This document shows, piece by piece, positions 17,443 to 27,252 of a stretch of DNA of 64,000 nt (positions are counted from its first letter, which is position 1; the number at the start of each line of letters is the position of its first letter). The position numbers and the translations under genes are program-made. The stretch is from positions 186,001 to 250,000 of the forward strand of contig NZ_WVHT01000007.1 in NCBI RefSeq assembly GCF_009834875.1, read 5' to 3'. The notes beneath the pieces are model-generated. The model did no database searches. It was given only the letters and a program-made list of their open reading frames with translations, and was not told the DNA's origin. Source of the DNA: Hufsiella arboris. GTDB lineage: Bacteria > Bacteroidota > Bacteroidia > Sphingobacteriales > Sphingobacteriaceae.

Positions 17443-18600
17443 ATGCTGATTGAAAATAAAAGAATAGCTATTGTTGGTGGTGGTCCGGGCGGACTAACAC
17501 TTGCAAGATTACTGCAAATAAAAGGCGCAGACGTAAAAGTTTATGAAAGAGATCTGAACAGAGATGTCAGGGTTCAGGGAGCAACGCTTGATCTGCACTA
17601 TGAATCAGGTTTGGAAGCTTTACGAAGAGCGGGTTTAATGGGCGAGTTCAAAGCCAATTATCGTCCAGGAGCAGACCGGATCCGTATCGTCGATGGTAAG
17701 GCAGTAGTTTTTTTCGACGAACACAACGGAGAAATCGTTGATGATTTTGAAGATCAATATTTCAGGCCGGAAATAGACCGGGGGCCCTTAAGAAACATCT
17801 TATTGGACTCACTTGAACCCGGCACCGTGATTTGGGACAGCCAGTTTTTATCAATGTCGGCTGAAGGCGAAGGCTGGAAGCTTGACTTTAAAAATGGCAC
17901 TTCTGCCGCAGCCGATCTTGTTATCGGGGCAGATGGCGCAAATTCTAAAATCCGGCCGTTCATTACCCCTGCTAAGCCCTTTTATTCAGGTGTAACCGTG
18001 ATAGAAGGAACGGTATACGACGCTAAAGAGAACACCCCGGACATATTTGAATTACTGAATGATGGCAAAATATTCGCCCTGGCGAATAATAAAACTCTTG
18101 TTGTCAGCTCGAAAGGAGACGGGAGCCTGGCTTTTTATGCCGGATGGAAAACAAACGAAAACTGGATTCGCGAAAGTGGCTTAGATTTTAGTGATAAAAG
18201 CCAGCTTCTTTCCTGGTTTAAGCAGGAATATTCAGACTGGGATTCTTTATGGCATGAATTGTTCTTAAACGATAGTACGCAATTTATGCCGCGACAGATC
18301 AATAGCATGCCGCTTGATCAAAGATGGGAAACAAAACCTAATCTCACATTGCTTGGCGATGCAGCACATTTGATGCCGCCTTACGCCGGCGAAGGAGTGA
18401 ACATGGCCATGCAGGACGCGTTTGAACTTGCTGAAAAACTTACTGAAGGAGATTGTCAGAATTTGCATACGGCGATAGCGAAGTACGAAGTTCAGATGAG
18501 ATGCCGGGCTTCAGAGGTTACTTCGATTTCATTAGAATCGACGAAGAGTTTGCATTCACCTGTTGCGCTGCAGTGGATGCTGGAGATGTTTGCTTTATAA
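17443..18600 (+). CDS. Tet(X)-like FAD-dependent monooxygenase
   Basis: Flavoprotein monooxygenase of 385 residues, close in length to Tet(X) (388). Visible motifs: Rossmann GGGPGG at residues 12-17; the YERD....R..GATLDLH stretch (about 36-54), which closely follows Tet(X); the DG motif (LVIGADGANSKIR, about 160-172); and GDAAHLMPPYAGEGVN from residue 305, nearly identical in form to the Tet(X) FAD-binding segment. A C-terminal helix follows. The family hydroxylates aromatic or polycyclic substrates with NADPH and O2; tetracycline inactivation is possible but not shown by sequence alone. It follows an AraC regulator by 27 bp and is ended by a strong hairpin. Confidence 0.88.
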   Translation: MLIENKRIAIVGGGPGGLTLARLLQIKGADVKVYERDLNRDVRVQGATLDLHYESGLEALRRAGLMGEFKANYRPGADRIRIVDGKAVVFFDEHNGEIVDDFEDQYFRPEIDRGPLRNILLDSLEPGTVIWDSQFLSMSAEGEGWKLDFKNGTSAAADLVIGADGANSKIRPFITPAKPFYSGVTVIEGTVYDAKENTPDIFELLNDGKIFALANNKTLVVSSKGDGSLAFYAGWKTNENWIRESGLDFSDKSQLLSWFKQEYSDWDSLWHELFLNDSTQFMPRQINSMPLDQRWETKPNLTLLGDAAHLMPPYAGEGVNMAMQDAFELAEKLTEGDCQNLHTAIAKYEVQMRCRASEVTSISLESTKSLHSPVALQWMLEMFAL

Positions 18601-18667
18601 GGAAATTAGCTAATAATCTGATCAGTAATTAACTGTTTATCTGTTAACAAATACGGCGAATAAAAAT

Positions 18668-18697
18668 AAATGGATAAGCGCAGGTTTATCCATTTTT
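18668..18697 (+). terminator. Rho-independent terminator
   Basis: A perfect 10-bp stem (AAATGGATAA 18668-18677 with TTATCCATTT 18686-18695), an 8-nt loop and a short T tract, 67 bp after the monooxygenase stop. Confidence 0.85.
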
Positions 18698-18791
18698 CAT
18701 TTCCTAATTTTATGTAGAGCCAGGATATATTAAATTTTGAAGGGCAAAGCCGGCCGGTGTGATCGATAAAATTTACCTGAATAATTGCTTT

Positions 18792-19235
18792 ATGAAAGTT
18801 TTTCTTGTAATCATAATCGCGGTGTGCTTATTTTCCTGTGATAAAGACCGGCCTAAAAAACCAATACAGAAATCAACGAATAAGGAAATAGTAGATCAGT
18901 TTTTCGATCACTTCAATAAGCACGACTGGCAGAAAATGGCTGGTATGTATGCAGACACTGCGGAGATGAAAGATCCCTCGTATGGTAAAAAAGCAATACT
19001 TCAGAGCCGCGCCGATATTTTTAAGAAGTATTCGGAGCTAAACCAGATATTTCCGGATATCAGAGACAGCATAATCGCCAGTTACGAATCAGGAAATCAT
19101 CTGACAGTCGAATTCATATCCACCGGTACAGGTTTTAATAAGAAGAAATTCGAACTACCTATCTGCACGATTTTTACTATCGAAAACGGCCTGATAACAA
19201 AAGATTATACATATTTTGATAACTCGTCTCAATAG
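18792..19235 (+). CDS. NTF2/SnoaL-like lipoprotein
   Basis: A 147-residue lipoprotein with a lipobox LFSC (Cys at about residue 16) and an NTF2/SnoaL-type fold: NKEIVDQFFDHFNKHDWQKMAGMYADTAEMKDPSYG resembles the first helices and strand. I placed the start at ATG 18792; an in-frame GTG at 18759 would add 11 residues and spoil the signal peptide. The gene stands alone between a terminator and the antiporter gene. Ligand or enzymatic role unknown. Confidence 0.82.
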   Translation: MKVFLVIIIAVCLFSCDKDRPKKPIQKSTNKEIVDQFFDHFNKHDWQKMAGMYADTAEMKDPSYGKKAILQSRADIFKKYSELNQIFPDIRDSIIASYESGNHLTVEFISTGTGFNKKKFELPICTIFTIENGLITKDYTYFDNSSQ

Positions 19236-19318
19236 GGCAATCCGCTAAACCCTTGACGAAAACAGTTAAGCTTTTTCAAAGAGGTTATTTGTTTTAATTT
19301 AGTGGCACAGCGTTCATT

Positions 19319-20932
19319 ATGCATAATCTCTTTATCCGGTACACCTGCCTGCTGCTGATTATTTTGTTTATCGTTATGCTGGCGCGAAAAATTAAAATTG
19401 CTTACCCGATTTTACTTGTCATCGCCGGCCTCGCTTTAAGCTTTATTCCTTACCTGGGTAGCATTGAACTGGAACCAGATACGATATTCGTGATATTTTT
19501 ACCACCGCTTTTGTATGAGGCGGCATGGAACACATCCTGGAAAGACTTCTGGAAATGGCGGCGGGTAATCTCGAGTTTTGCGTTTCTGATCGTTATTGTC
19601 ACATCCTGCGTAATAGCCGTAGTATCTGTTTATCTTATTCCCGGATTTACGCTCGCCGCCGGATTTCTCCTTGGCGGCATCATTTCACCTCCCGATGCGG
19701 TTTCGGCAAGCACCATTATGAAGAATTTAAAGGTGCCGAAGAGACTGGTAGCGATCGTAGAAGGTGAAAGCCTTTTGAACGATGCGAGCAGTTTGATTGT
19801 ATTCAGATTTGCGCTCGCAGCCGTAACAACAGGTACGTTCGTGTTCGGCGAAGCGGCCCTTAGCTTTGTTGTTGTGATAGTTGCAGGCGTTTTAACCGGA
19901 CTGGCAGTTGCATGGATATTTTACGCGATACATCGTTGGTTCCCTACTACCACTAACATCGATATTGTCCTCACTTTTCTAACACCGTATGCAATGTACC
20001 TTGTTGCCGAATCATTTCATTTTTCAGGCGTGCTGGCGGTCGTAAGCGGAGGATTGTTTTTATCAGTCAGGCGGCACTCATTTTTAACTCATCGAAGCCG
20101 GTTACAGGGAGTTAATGTTTGGGAAGCTATCGCCTTCGTGCTAAACGGTTTTATTTTTATACTTATCGGACTTGAATTTCCGGTAATTATAAAATCTCTC
20201 GGGCCTGGAGGATTGGCCCCGGCCATTAAATACAGTCTTATTATAACCGGCGTATTGATTGTTACCAGGCTGGCGAGCACGTACGGCGCGCTTTTCTTTA
20301 CTATGTTTATCAGCCGGTATATTAAAACTGCAGATAGCAGTCCGGGATGGAAGGCGCCATTGCTTTTTGGCTGGACTGGAATGCGGGGCGTCGTATCATT
20401 GGCCGCGGCCTTAAGCGTTCCGGTCACTTTACAATCGGGATTGCCTTTTCAACAGCGTAATCTGATCCTTTTTATAACTTTTACCGTCATATTGGTTACA
20501 CTTGTTTTGCAGGGATTGACGTTGCCGGCTCTTGTTAAATGGGTTGACATGGCTGATCCGGATTATACCATATCGCTTGATCAGCAAAGGGAATTAGTTC
20601 GAAATAAACTTTCCAAAAATTCATTACAACTGCTCGAAACGAAATATAAAGAGCAACTGGAAAGTAATGACATGCTGAAATCACTTAAACTAAAATTAAG
20701 TGCCGATATCAAATCAGGCCGCGACCCCGCGTCAGAGAACCAGGACGCTGAAAACAGTTCGCGGCAGATCTACCGTGATACCATGTCGGATCTGTTAAAA
20801 GAACAGCGGAACCTTCTGATAACTTTAAATAAAAAAGAAGGGGTAAGCGACGATATTATAAGACAGCAATTAGAGTTGCTCGATCTGGAGGAAGAAAAAA
20901 TACGTCAGCATTTTGACGCGCAGGAACCATAG
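19319..20932 (+). CDS. Na+/H+ antiporter (CPA1 family)
   Basis: Cytoplasmic-membrane monovalent cation/proton antiporter, 537 residues. About 11-12 hydrophobic segments fill residues 1-415. Conserved features: FLPPLLYEAAW near residue 62, GGIISPPDAVSAS (about 119-131), and GESLLNDASSLIVF (about 147-160) with the ND ion-binding pair. The last about 110 residues are hydrophilic and probably coiled-coil (KYKEQLESNDMLKSLKLKL), a cytoplasmic regulatory tail as in other bacterial NhaP/YjcE-type members. The OsmC gene follows 31 bp later. pH, sodium or osmotic homeostasis is the expected role. Confidence 0.94.
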   Translation: MHNLFIRYTCLLLIILFIVMLARKIKIAYPILLVIAGLALSFIPYLGSIELEPDTIFVIFLPPLLYEAAWNTSWKDFWKWRRVISSFAFLIVIVTSCVIAVVSVYLIPGFTLAAGFLLGGIISPPDAVSASTIMKNLKVPKRLVAIVEGESLLNDASSLIVFRFALAAVTTGTFVFGEAALSFVVVIVAGVLTGLAVAWIFYAIHRWFPTTTNIDIVLTFLTPYAMYLVAESFHFSGVLAVVSGGLFLSVRRHSFLTHRSRLQGVNVWEAIAFVLNGFIFILIGLEFPVIIKSLGPGGLAPAIKYSLIITGVLIVTRLASTYGALFFTMFISRYIKTADSSPGWKAPLLFGWTGMRGVVSLAAALSVPVTLQSGLPFQQRNLILFITFTVILVTLVLQGLTLPALVKWVDMADPDYTISLDQQRELVRNKLSKNSLQLLETKYKEQLESNDMLKSLKLKLSADIKSGRDPASENQDAENSSRQIYRDTMSDLLKEQRNLLITLNKKEGVSDDIIRQQLELLDLEEEKIRQHFDAQEP

Positions 20933-20963
20933 ATTATCAGATTTTAACGGAAGTTTTAACAAA

Positions 20964-21434
20964 ATGACTAAGCAACACGAATATAAAACAACGGTTAAAT
21001 GGACGGGAAATAAGGGTGAGGGAACTGTTAATTACCGGACGTATGAACGCAGCCATACAGTTTCAATTATAAATAAAGCCGACATTCTATGTTCATCAGA
21101 TCCTTCGTTTCGCGGCGATCCAACCAGGTATAATCCTGAGGAACTCTTGGTTGCCTCGCTTTCATCGTGTCATATGCTATGGTATCTGCATCTTTGTTCT
21201 GAAGCCGGGGTTATTGTAACGGCTTATGAAGATAACGCAACCGGAATTATGCTGGAAACGGCAAACGGGGGTGGCCATTTTAAACAGGTGATCCTGCACC
21301 CGCATGTCACTGTTAAAGATCAATCGATGAAAAACAAAGCGAACGAGCTGCATCACCAGGCAAATAAACTGTGTTTTATTGCAAATTCCTGTAATTTTCC
21401 AGTTAAGCACGAACCGGTATGCGATAGCGATTGA
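20964..21434 (+). CDS. OsmC-family peroxide-reductase-like protein
   Basis: A 156-residue OsmC/Ohr-type protein. The two reactive cysteines of the family are visible: one in LSSCHMLWYL, one in NSCNFPVKHEP near the C-terminus. I placed the start at ATG 20964 rather than the longer frame beginning at 20913, which would overlap the antiporter and add 17 unconserved residues. Members detoxify organic hydroperoxides using paired thiols. Position 31 bp after the antiporter suggests co-expression in an envelope or osmotic stress unit. Confidence 0.92.
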   Translation: MTKQHEYKTTVKWTGNKGEGTVNYRTYERSHTVSIINKADILCSSDPSFRGDPTRYNPEELLVASLSSCHMLWYLHLCSEAGVIVTAYEDNATGIMLETANGGGHFKQVILHPHVTVKDQSMKNKANELHHQANKLCFIANSCNFPVKHEPVCDSD

Positions 21435-21623
21435 GCAATCATTACACATCTCAGCCAGAGCCATTTAACTCCAGCTCTTATAAAGGTGGCGTTTGGATTA
21501 TTATTCTGCATGTATCGTGGTAATATGCTAAAATTTAATAAAACGAAATTTGTGCAGAATTCGAGCAATCGACTTTAAAAAAGTTTTGTAAGTTAGTTGT
21601 CTAAACTAAACTAATTTATCATA

Positions 21624-23603
21624 ATGACAAAAATGTTCACTGCTATAGCTTTGCTATTTGCAGGACTGTCTGCCAATGGACAGACTACCTCCGTTCCGGT
21701 TACAGAAACTTTCGGAAAAATCAAAAAGGAAGATCTTGAACTAAAAAATTGCGATTTTGAAAAGGACGCGAGTGCGATGGTGCTTTTCAATAAAGGCAGC
21801 ATGTATTACAACGACGATTTTTCGATTGTTGTTGAACATCACAAGCGAATCAAAATTTTTAGTGAGGCGGGCAAAAAGCAAGGCGATATACGCATTGAAT
21901 ACTACGGTGGAAATCGTTTTGAAACCATCACCGATATACAGGCCCAGGTATTTAATCTTCGTGACGGTGTAACCGAAGTTACCAAACTTGACAAAAAGAC
22001 AATTTTTATCGAAAACATAGATAAGCTTCAAAACGCTGTCGTGTTTTCCTTCCCAAATGTAAAAGCCGGTTCAGTTGTTGAATACAAATACACTGAAACG
22101 ATCAATTCACTCGGAGCGATCCCTGATTGGTTCTTCCAGGAAAAAATACCGGTAAGGTATAGTGAGTTCACGACATTGATACCTGAATATTTTTATTTTT
22201 CTGTTCAGCAACGTGTTTATACACCATTTACAGTTAATGAAAAGAAAGAAAAATCGCGGACGATTCCTTCTATTGGCAGAACACCGATGATGTTTAATGA
22301 AACGCAGCATAAGTTAGCCATGGCTAATGTCGTTTCTGCACCTGACGAGCCTTTCATGACTTCGGTTACAGATAATATGCAGGCTATTTATCACCATCTG
22401 ACAAGATATACGGGACCATCTGGTTTTACGCGAAGTTATTCCGATTCATGGGCGAAAGTAGGCGGAATTTTAGCCGACGACGAAGATTTTGGAATGCAGC
22501 TGAAAAAGAAGTTGTCCGGTGAGGAACTTATTATTGCCAAGGCAAAAGCTTTGAAAACGGAACAGGAGAAGATTATATATCTCTTTAATGAAGTAAAAGC
22601 CAATATGAAATGGAATGGTATTGATCGTTGGTATACAAACGACGGCACAAACAAATCATGGGAAAAGAAAACAGGAAATTCCGCTGAGGTAAATTTGGTT
22701 CTTTATCATCTTCTTAAACAAAGTGGTGTTAAAGCTTATCCGATGGTCGTTAGTACTCGTTCTCACGGTAAGGTAAATCCCGCGTTTAGCTTCTTATACC
22801 AGTTTAATCGCGCCGTGGTTTATATTCCTGTAGACTCAGCCAAAAGCTACATACTGGATGCTACCAGTAAATACAACACTTATTCAACAATTCCTTCCAA
22901 TCTGCTTAATTCTTACGGATTGTTTGTAGATAAAGAAAATAAAATTTACGACCTGGTTTTTCTTAAAAATACGGAACCGGTAAGGAGTGTTGTTATGGTT
23001 ATGGCCGATATCAAGCCGGAAGGTACAATGGAAGGAAAAGTGCAAATAAGCGGCACAAGCTATGCACGTCTGAGCAGTGTAGAAGAGTACAAGGAAAAAG
23101 GCGAAAAGAAATATTTAGAAGACCTGAAAAAAATTACAACCGGGCTAGACATCACATCACTTCAAACCGAGGGATTAGATGTCGACACCGTTCCTTTTGT
23201 CCAAAATATTGATTTTAAAATGGAGCTTTCAGGCTCGGATAAGGAGTATATCTATTTCAACCCAAATTTAATGAGCTCCTTTGGTACCAATCCTTTTTTA
23301 TCCGAAAACAGAACCACAGATATTGATCTTGGCCATAACGACACTTATATAATCAGTGGATTTTATAAACTTCCGGCAGGTTTTAAAACGGAAACCTTGC
23401 CGAAAAGCGTGGTGATGTCATTGCCCGACGATGCAATTTCATTCAAACGATATATAGAGGAAAAAGATGGTTCTGTGGAAATCAGATACCTAATTAACTA
23501 TAAAAAGTCTTTGTTCTTTAAGGAGGACTATGAGTATTTCTATGGATTCTATAAAAAGATGTTTGAATTGATTAACGAACAGATTGTACTCAAAAAATCT
23601 TAG
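21624..23603 (+). CDS. DUF3857 protein with degenerate transglutaminase-like domain
   Basis: A 659-residue exported protein (signal ending SANGQ, about residue 20) with an N-terminal DUF3857 beta domain and a central transglutaminase-like fold. The positions expected for the Cys-His-Asp triad read Ser353, Arg396 and Asp412 (GNSAEVN, FNRAVVY, LDATS), so thiol chemistry is lost. The next gene starts 2 bp later and encodes a related protein with Cys and His intact. The pair probably acts together in the periplasm, with this copy as a structural or regulatory partner; that role is inferred. Confidence 0.88.
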   Translation: MTKMFTAIALLFAGLSANGQTTSVPVTETFGKIKKEDLELKNCDFEKDASAMVLFNKGSMYYNDDFSIVVEHHKRIKIFSEAGKKQGDIRIEYYGGNRFETITDIQAQVFNLRDGVTEVTKLDKKTIFIENIDKLQNAVVFSFPNVKAGSVVEYKYTETINSLGAIPDWFFQEKIPVRYSEFTTLIPEYFYFSVQQRVYTPFTVNEKKEKSRTIPSIGRTPMMFNETQHKLAMANVVSAPDEPFMTSVTDNMQAIYHHLTRYTGPSGFTRSYSDSWAKVGGILADDEDFGMQLKKKLSGEELIIAKAKALKTEQEKIIYLFNEVKANMKWNGIDRWYTNDGTNKSWEKKTGNSAEVNLVLYHLLKQSGVKAYPMVVSTRSHGKVNPAFSFLYQFNRAVVYIPVDSAKSYILDATSKYNTYSTIPSNLLNSYGLFVDKENKIYDLVFLKNTEPVRSVVMVMADIKPEGTMEGKVQISGTSYARLSSVEEYKEKGEKKYLEDLKKITTGLDITSLQTEGLDVDTVPFVQNIDFKMELSGSDKEYIYFNPNLMSSFGTNPFLSENRTTDIDLGHNDTYIISGFYKLPAGFKTETLPKSVVMSLPDDAISFKRYIEEKDGSVEIRYLINYKKSLFFKEDYEYFYGFYKKMFELINEQIVLKKS

Positions 23604-23605
23604 TA

Positions 23606-25540
23606 ATGCTTTCATTTTTTAAAAGAATAATAAGCCTGGTTTTCGTTTTTGCCAGCTGCTTCATCCATACCTTTTGCCAGGAAAAAAATAAAAACACTGC
23701 ATTATTCCAGGCTTCCGTTATTCCCGATTCCCTGAAAACAGATGCTGATAAAGTTGTCAGGTTTTCGGAGAGTGAAATGGTAATAACAGAACCAGGACAT
23801 GTTGTCCGGAAACATCATAGCATTGTTACGGTATTAAATGATAAGGCTGAAGATGCCGCTGAATTGGTTTTGTTTTACAGCAAGAAATATCAAAGCGTCA
23901 ATGCTATGCAAATGCTTATATATGACGCACAGGGGAAATTGATTAAAAAGTACAATAAGAGTGACGCCTACGACAGGTCCGCGACAGACGGATTTTCCGT
24001 AATAACAGATGAGCGCTTACTCGCCCTGCATCATACAATTGCCAGCTTTCCCACAACCGTCGAAATCAGTTATGAAATGTCCTCAAACAGTTACCTTGAT
24101 CTGGGCGAATGGAATATACAGCCGGAAAAAACCGCCATACAATCTTCACAATACAGAGTTAAGGCAGTTTCGTCAGTAGGGTTTCGGTTTAAAAACAGAA
24201 ACACAACGATAGAACCCAGGAAAACAGTCGAAGAAAAGTTCAGTGTTTACACATGGCAGGTCGCCAATCTAAAGGCTGTAATTCCTGAGGATGATATTCC
24301 CCGATGGTGCGTCGACCAACGGGTTGTTTTCGCCGCCGATAAGTTTGAGTTTAACGGAATTCCCGGCGATATCAGCTCATGGAACAGTTACGGAAAATGG
24401 TATACAGCTTTGAATGCTGACGTGAATACATTAAGTCTGCAACGCGGCGACGAGCTGAAGCGGATGACTGCTAATTTGAAAAGTGATAGGGAGAAAGCCG
24501 AATTTTTATATCATTATTTACAGCAAAACGTTCGATATGTGAGTATCCAGTTAGGCCTCGGAGGGCTCAAGCCATTTCCTGCAGATTTCGTCGATCAAAA
24601 GAAATACGGCGATTGTAAGGCGCTGGTAAATTACATGTATGCGATGCTGAAAGCCGTTAATATTCCTTCGTACTACGCGCTGGTAAATGCAGGCACAAAT
24701 AACGAACCGGCGCTGGCGGATTTCCCTGCCGATCCTTTTAACCATATCATCTTATGTATTCCGTTTAAATCAGATACTACCTGGCTGGAGTGCACAAGTA
24801 ATACACAGCCTTTTGGTAAACTGGGTTCTTTTACAGAGAATCGTAATGCGCTGTTGATAACTGAGGAAGGCGGCAAATTAGTTAATACGCCGCAAAGTTC
24901 GATCACTGACAATCAGTTTAACAGCGAAGTTCATATGAACATTAAAGCAGATGGAAGTGCTGATGCAACGGTCAAACTTTTGTGCAAGGGCGGATATCGC
25001 GATTTATTCGTTAGTGAGTTGCCTCGTATCAGTCAAGATAAACAAAAGGAGTACCTCATCCGGACATTAAATTTTAAACAGCCGGCAGAATTCAATTTTG
25101 CGAGCACAGCTGATAAATCGGATATAAAGGAGGTGAACTTTAACTTGCAGTACGACACGTTTTCGGATATCTCGACCGGCAACAGGAAGTTTTACCGGCC
25201 AAGGGTTTTTGATCTGTGGAATTATACATTGTCAGGAACTGGGAAAAGAAAAACGGATTATTATTTCCAGCATCCTATGCAAAAAAGCTGTTTAACAGTA
25301 ATTGATCTGCCAAGTGGATTTAAGTTAGAATCATTGCCGGAAAATGTAGATCTTAAATTTAAATACGGAAGCTACACTATTTCATACGAGTATCTTGTAG
25401 CTAAAAATGAAGTTATAAGTAAAGCGGAATTTATAATCAAAAACCAGGTTATACCCGCAAGCGAGTATGCGGGTATGAAGTTGTTTATGGACAATATTCA
25501 AAAAGCCCAAAATAAGAAATTTGTTGTCCGTAGTTTGTAA
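23606..25540 (+). CDS. DUF3857 / transglutaminase-like protein with intact Cys-His
   Basis: A 644-residue exported protein, start 2 bp after the previous stop. Signal peptide about residues 1-24 (FCQ), a DUF3857 domain over roughly residues 50-230, and a transglutaminase-like core with Cys337 (YGDCKALVNYM), His380 (FNHIILC) and Glu395 at the usual Asp position (LECTS). The Cys and His are consistent with amide or peptide-bond chemistry in the periplasm. It is the likely active partner of the upstream degenerate paralogue. Substrate unknown. Confidence 0.9.
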   Translation: MLSFFKRIISLVFVFASCFIHTFCQEKNKNTALFQASVIPDSLKTDADKVVRFSESEMVITEPGHVVRKHHSIVTVLNDKAEDAAELVLFYSKKYQSVNAMQMLIYDAQGKLIKKYNKSDAYDRSATDGFSVITDERLLALHHTIASFPTTVEISYEMSSNSYLDLGEWNIQPEKTAIQSSQYRVKAVSSVGFRFKNRNTTIEPRKTVEEKFSVYTWQVANLKAVIPEDDIPRWCVDQRVVFAADKFEFNGIPGDISSWNSYGKWYTALNADVNTLSLQRGDELKRMTANLKSDREKAEFLYHYLQQNVRYVSIQLGLGGLKPFPADFVDQKKYGDCKALVNYMYAMLKAVNIPSYYALVNAGTNNEPALADFPADPFNHIILCIPFKSDTTWLECTSNTQPFGKLGSFTENRNALLITEEGGKLVNTPQSSITDNQFNSEVHMNIKADGSADATVKLLCKGGYRDLFVSELPRISQDKQKEYLIRTLNFKQPAEFNFASTADKSDIKEVNFNLQYDTFSDISTGNRKFYRPRVFDLWNYTLSGTGKRKTDYYFQHPMQKSCLTVIDLPSGFKLESLPENVDLKFKYGSYTISYEYLVAKNEVISKAEFIIKNQVIPASEYAGMKLFMDNIQKAQNKKFVVRSL

Positions 25541-25604
25541 TTGCAACTATACAGGTTTATGAATTTTTGGTTAATGTATAGTAAATTAGTACAGCAGCTA
25601 ACCG

Positions 25605-26015
25605 ATGGAACAATCAAATCAAAAATTTCAAGCCTCTGCTATTGCGCCATGGCTTACTGTTAAGGATGGTGATCAGGCTTCGCAATTTTATCAGTCTGCT
25701 TTCAATGCGATAGAAACTTACCGGTTGGAAGATCCGGAAGGCGGAGTTGTAGTGAGATTGTCCGTCAACGGCGCGGAATTTTGGGTAAGTAGTGATCCGG
25801 GGAAAAGTGATGAACCTGTGGGAGGCGACTCTGTCAGGATGGTGTTAACGGTGTCAAATCCCGACGAACTTTTCCAGCAAGCGATAACAGCGGGAGCAAA
25901 AGAGATTTTTCCGGTGGGCGAGGGGCATGGCTGGAGGCTTGGCCGACTCGAAGATCCTTTCGGCTTACATTGGGAGATTGGCTATCAGCTGGCCGAAAGT
26001 AAAGCAATTAATTAA
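25605..26015 (+). CDS. VOC-family (glyoxalase/PhnB-like) protein
   Basis: A 136-residue vicinal-oxygen-chelate fold protein: APWLTVKDGDQASQFYQSAFNA at the start of the first module and GRLEDPFGLHWEIGYQ at the end of the second are typical of PhnB-like members. It is a single-gene unit ending at a bidirectional hairpin shared with the convergent regulator. Substrate unknown; members include glyoxalases, dioxygenases and antibiotic-binding proteins. Confidence 0.9.
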   Translation: MEQSNQKFQASAIAPWLTVKDGDQASQFYQSAFNAIETYRLEDPEGGVVVRLSVNGAEFWVSSDPGKSDEPVGGDSVRMVLTVSNPDELFQQAITAGAKEIFPVGEGHGWRLGRLEDPFGLHWEIGYQLAESKAIN

Positions 26016-26045
26016 GCGTTTTTAAACTGCAGAGAATGACTATTA

Positions 26046-26079
26046 AAAGAGCTGATCGTTAAGCGACGATCAGCTCTTT
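26046..26079. terminator. Bidirectional terminator between convergent genes
   Basis: A 14-bp perfect stem (AAAGAGCTGATCGT 26046-26059 with ACGATCAGCTCTTT 26066-26079) and a 6-nt loop. It serves the VOC gene on the plus strand and the regulator gene on the minus strand, overlapping the stop codon and last codons of the regulator. Confidence 0.9.
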
Positions 26080-27039
26080 GTTGTATTTACTCCGGTAATC
26101 GGTAGGTGAGAGGCCGGTAATTTTTTTAAAGATCGTTCTGAAAGCTTTTACATCTGAGTAGCCAACGTCATACATCACTTCATTGATATTCTTTTTGCTG
26201 GTTTCAAAGTTCTTCTTAGCAGCTTCTACTTTAACACGCTGAATATATTCCATCACCGTATTTGAGGTGGCCTTTTTGAAGCGTCGCTCAAGATTGCGCC
26301 TGCCTATTGCGAACGTATCCGCAAGCTGATCAACAGTTATTTTGTCGCGGAAGTTGCTTTCAATAAATTCCTGGGCTTTCCGGATCGAATCGTCTTCATG
26401 TTCTTTTTGGCCCTGGAAAATAATAAACGGCGACTGACTCTCCCGGTCGATTTCAATTGCAAACACTTTAGCGCACAGAATGGAAATATCTCTTCCGGCA
26501 TATTTTTCTATCAGATACAGAATAAGGTTGAGATATGAAAAAGCGCCGCCGCTTGAGTATAAGCCCTTTTCATCAGTAATTAATCGTTCCGGTATGAGAT
26601 TGACATCGGGAAACATTCTTCTGAATTCGTTAGCAGCCATCCAATGTGTTGCGCATTTTTTTCCGTCCAGCAGACCAGTCGAAGCCAGTATAAACGCTCC
26701 CATACATAAGCTGGCAACCTCGGCGCCATTGTGATATTGCTTGCTTATCCATGGAATAAAATCCTTGTTAATTTCAAGCAGGCTTTGAAACTCACCGTCA
26801 ATCGCTGGTATGATTATAAGGTCGGTATGTTTGACTTCTTTTAAAAGTATATCCGAATGTATCGTGTAAATTCCACCGCTTACGACCGTTTCACTTTTCA
26901 GTCCAACCAGTTGGATATCAAACAGAGGTTCCTTGCCCCTGGCTGTGAAGAATTGATTTACTTGTGTAAATAGCTGTCGTGGACCCTCGATGCTTCCCAT
27001 GATCGCCCTTTCAGGTACCAGAATCGATATGTGTTTCAT
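26059..27039 (-). CDS. GlxA-family AraC regulator (DJ-1/PfpI-like domain plus HTH)
   Basis: A 326-residue transcription factor. The N-terminal about 190 residues are DJ-1/PfpI-like (ISILVPERAIMGSIEGPRQLF, and the nucleophile-elbow-like ASLCMGAFILASTGLLDGK, about residues 107-125), used in this family for ligand sensing. The C-terminal about 100 residues hold the AraC double HTH (TVDQLADTFAIGRRNLERRFK and VMYDVGYSDVKAFRTIFKKITGLSPTDYR). It is convergent with the VOC gene and divergent from the 94-aa gene. The regulated targets cannot be told from sequence. Confidence 0.93.
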   Translation of the reverse strand: MKHISILVPERAIMGSIEGPRQLFTQVNQFFTARGKEPLFDIQLVGLKSETVVSGGIYTIHSDILLKEVKHTDLIIIPAIDGEFQSLLEINKDFIPWISKQYHNGAEVASLCMGAFILASTGLLDGKKCATHWMAANEFRRMFPDVNLIPERLITDEKGLYSSGGAFSYLNLILYLIEKYAGRDISILCAKVFAIEIDRESQSPFIIFQGQKEHEDDSIRKAQEFIESNFRDKITVDQLADTFAIGRRNLERRFKKATSNTVMEYIQRVKVEAAKKNFETSKKNINEVMYDVGYSDVKAFRTIFKKITGLSPTDYRSKYNKELIVA

Positions 27040-27252
27040 AATTAAAGGTATATAATTGGCTTGTCGTAAACAACCCGTTCATTGGCGCATTTGCACCTGA
27101 TACTTTGATAGTGGTTAGTTAAGTTTGTATTAAACCATATAAAGATGCAAAAAATTATATTTCATAATCATCTATAAATGGTTTTTCTGGAGGCCAGGTA
27201 CAGTGTTGCGATCAAGCCAGCCCGTTTATTACAATATAAAAACTATTTGCAT

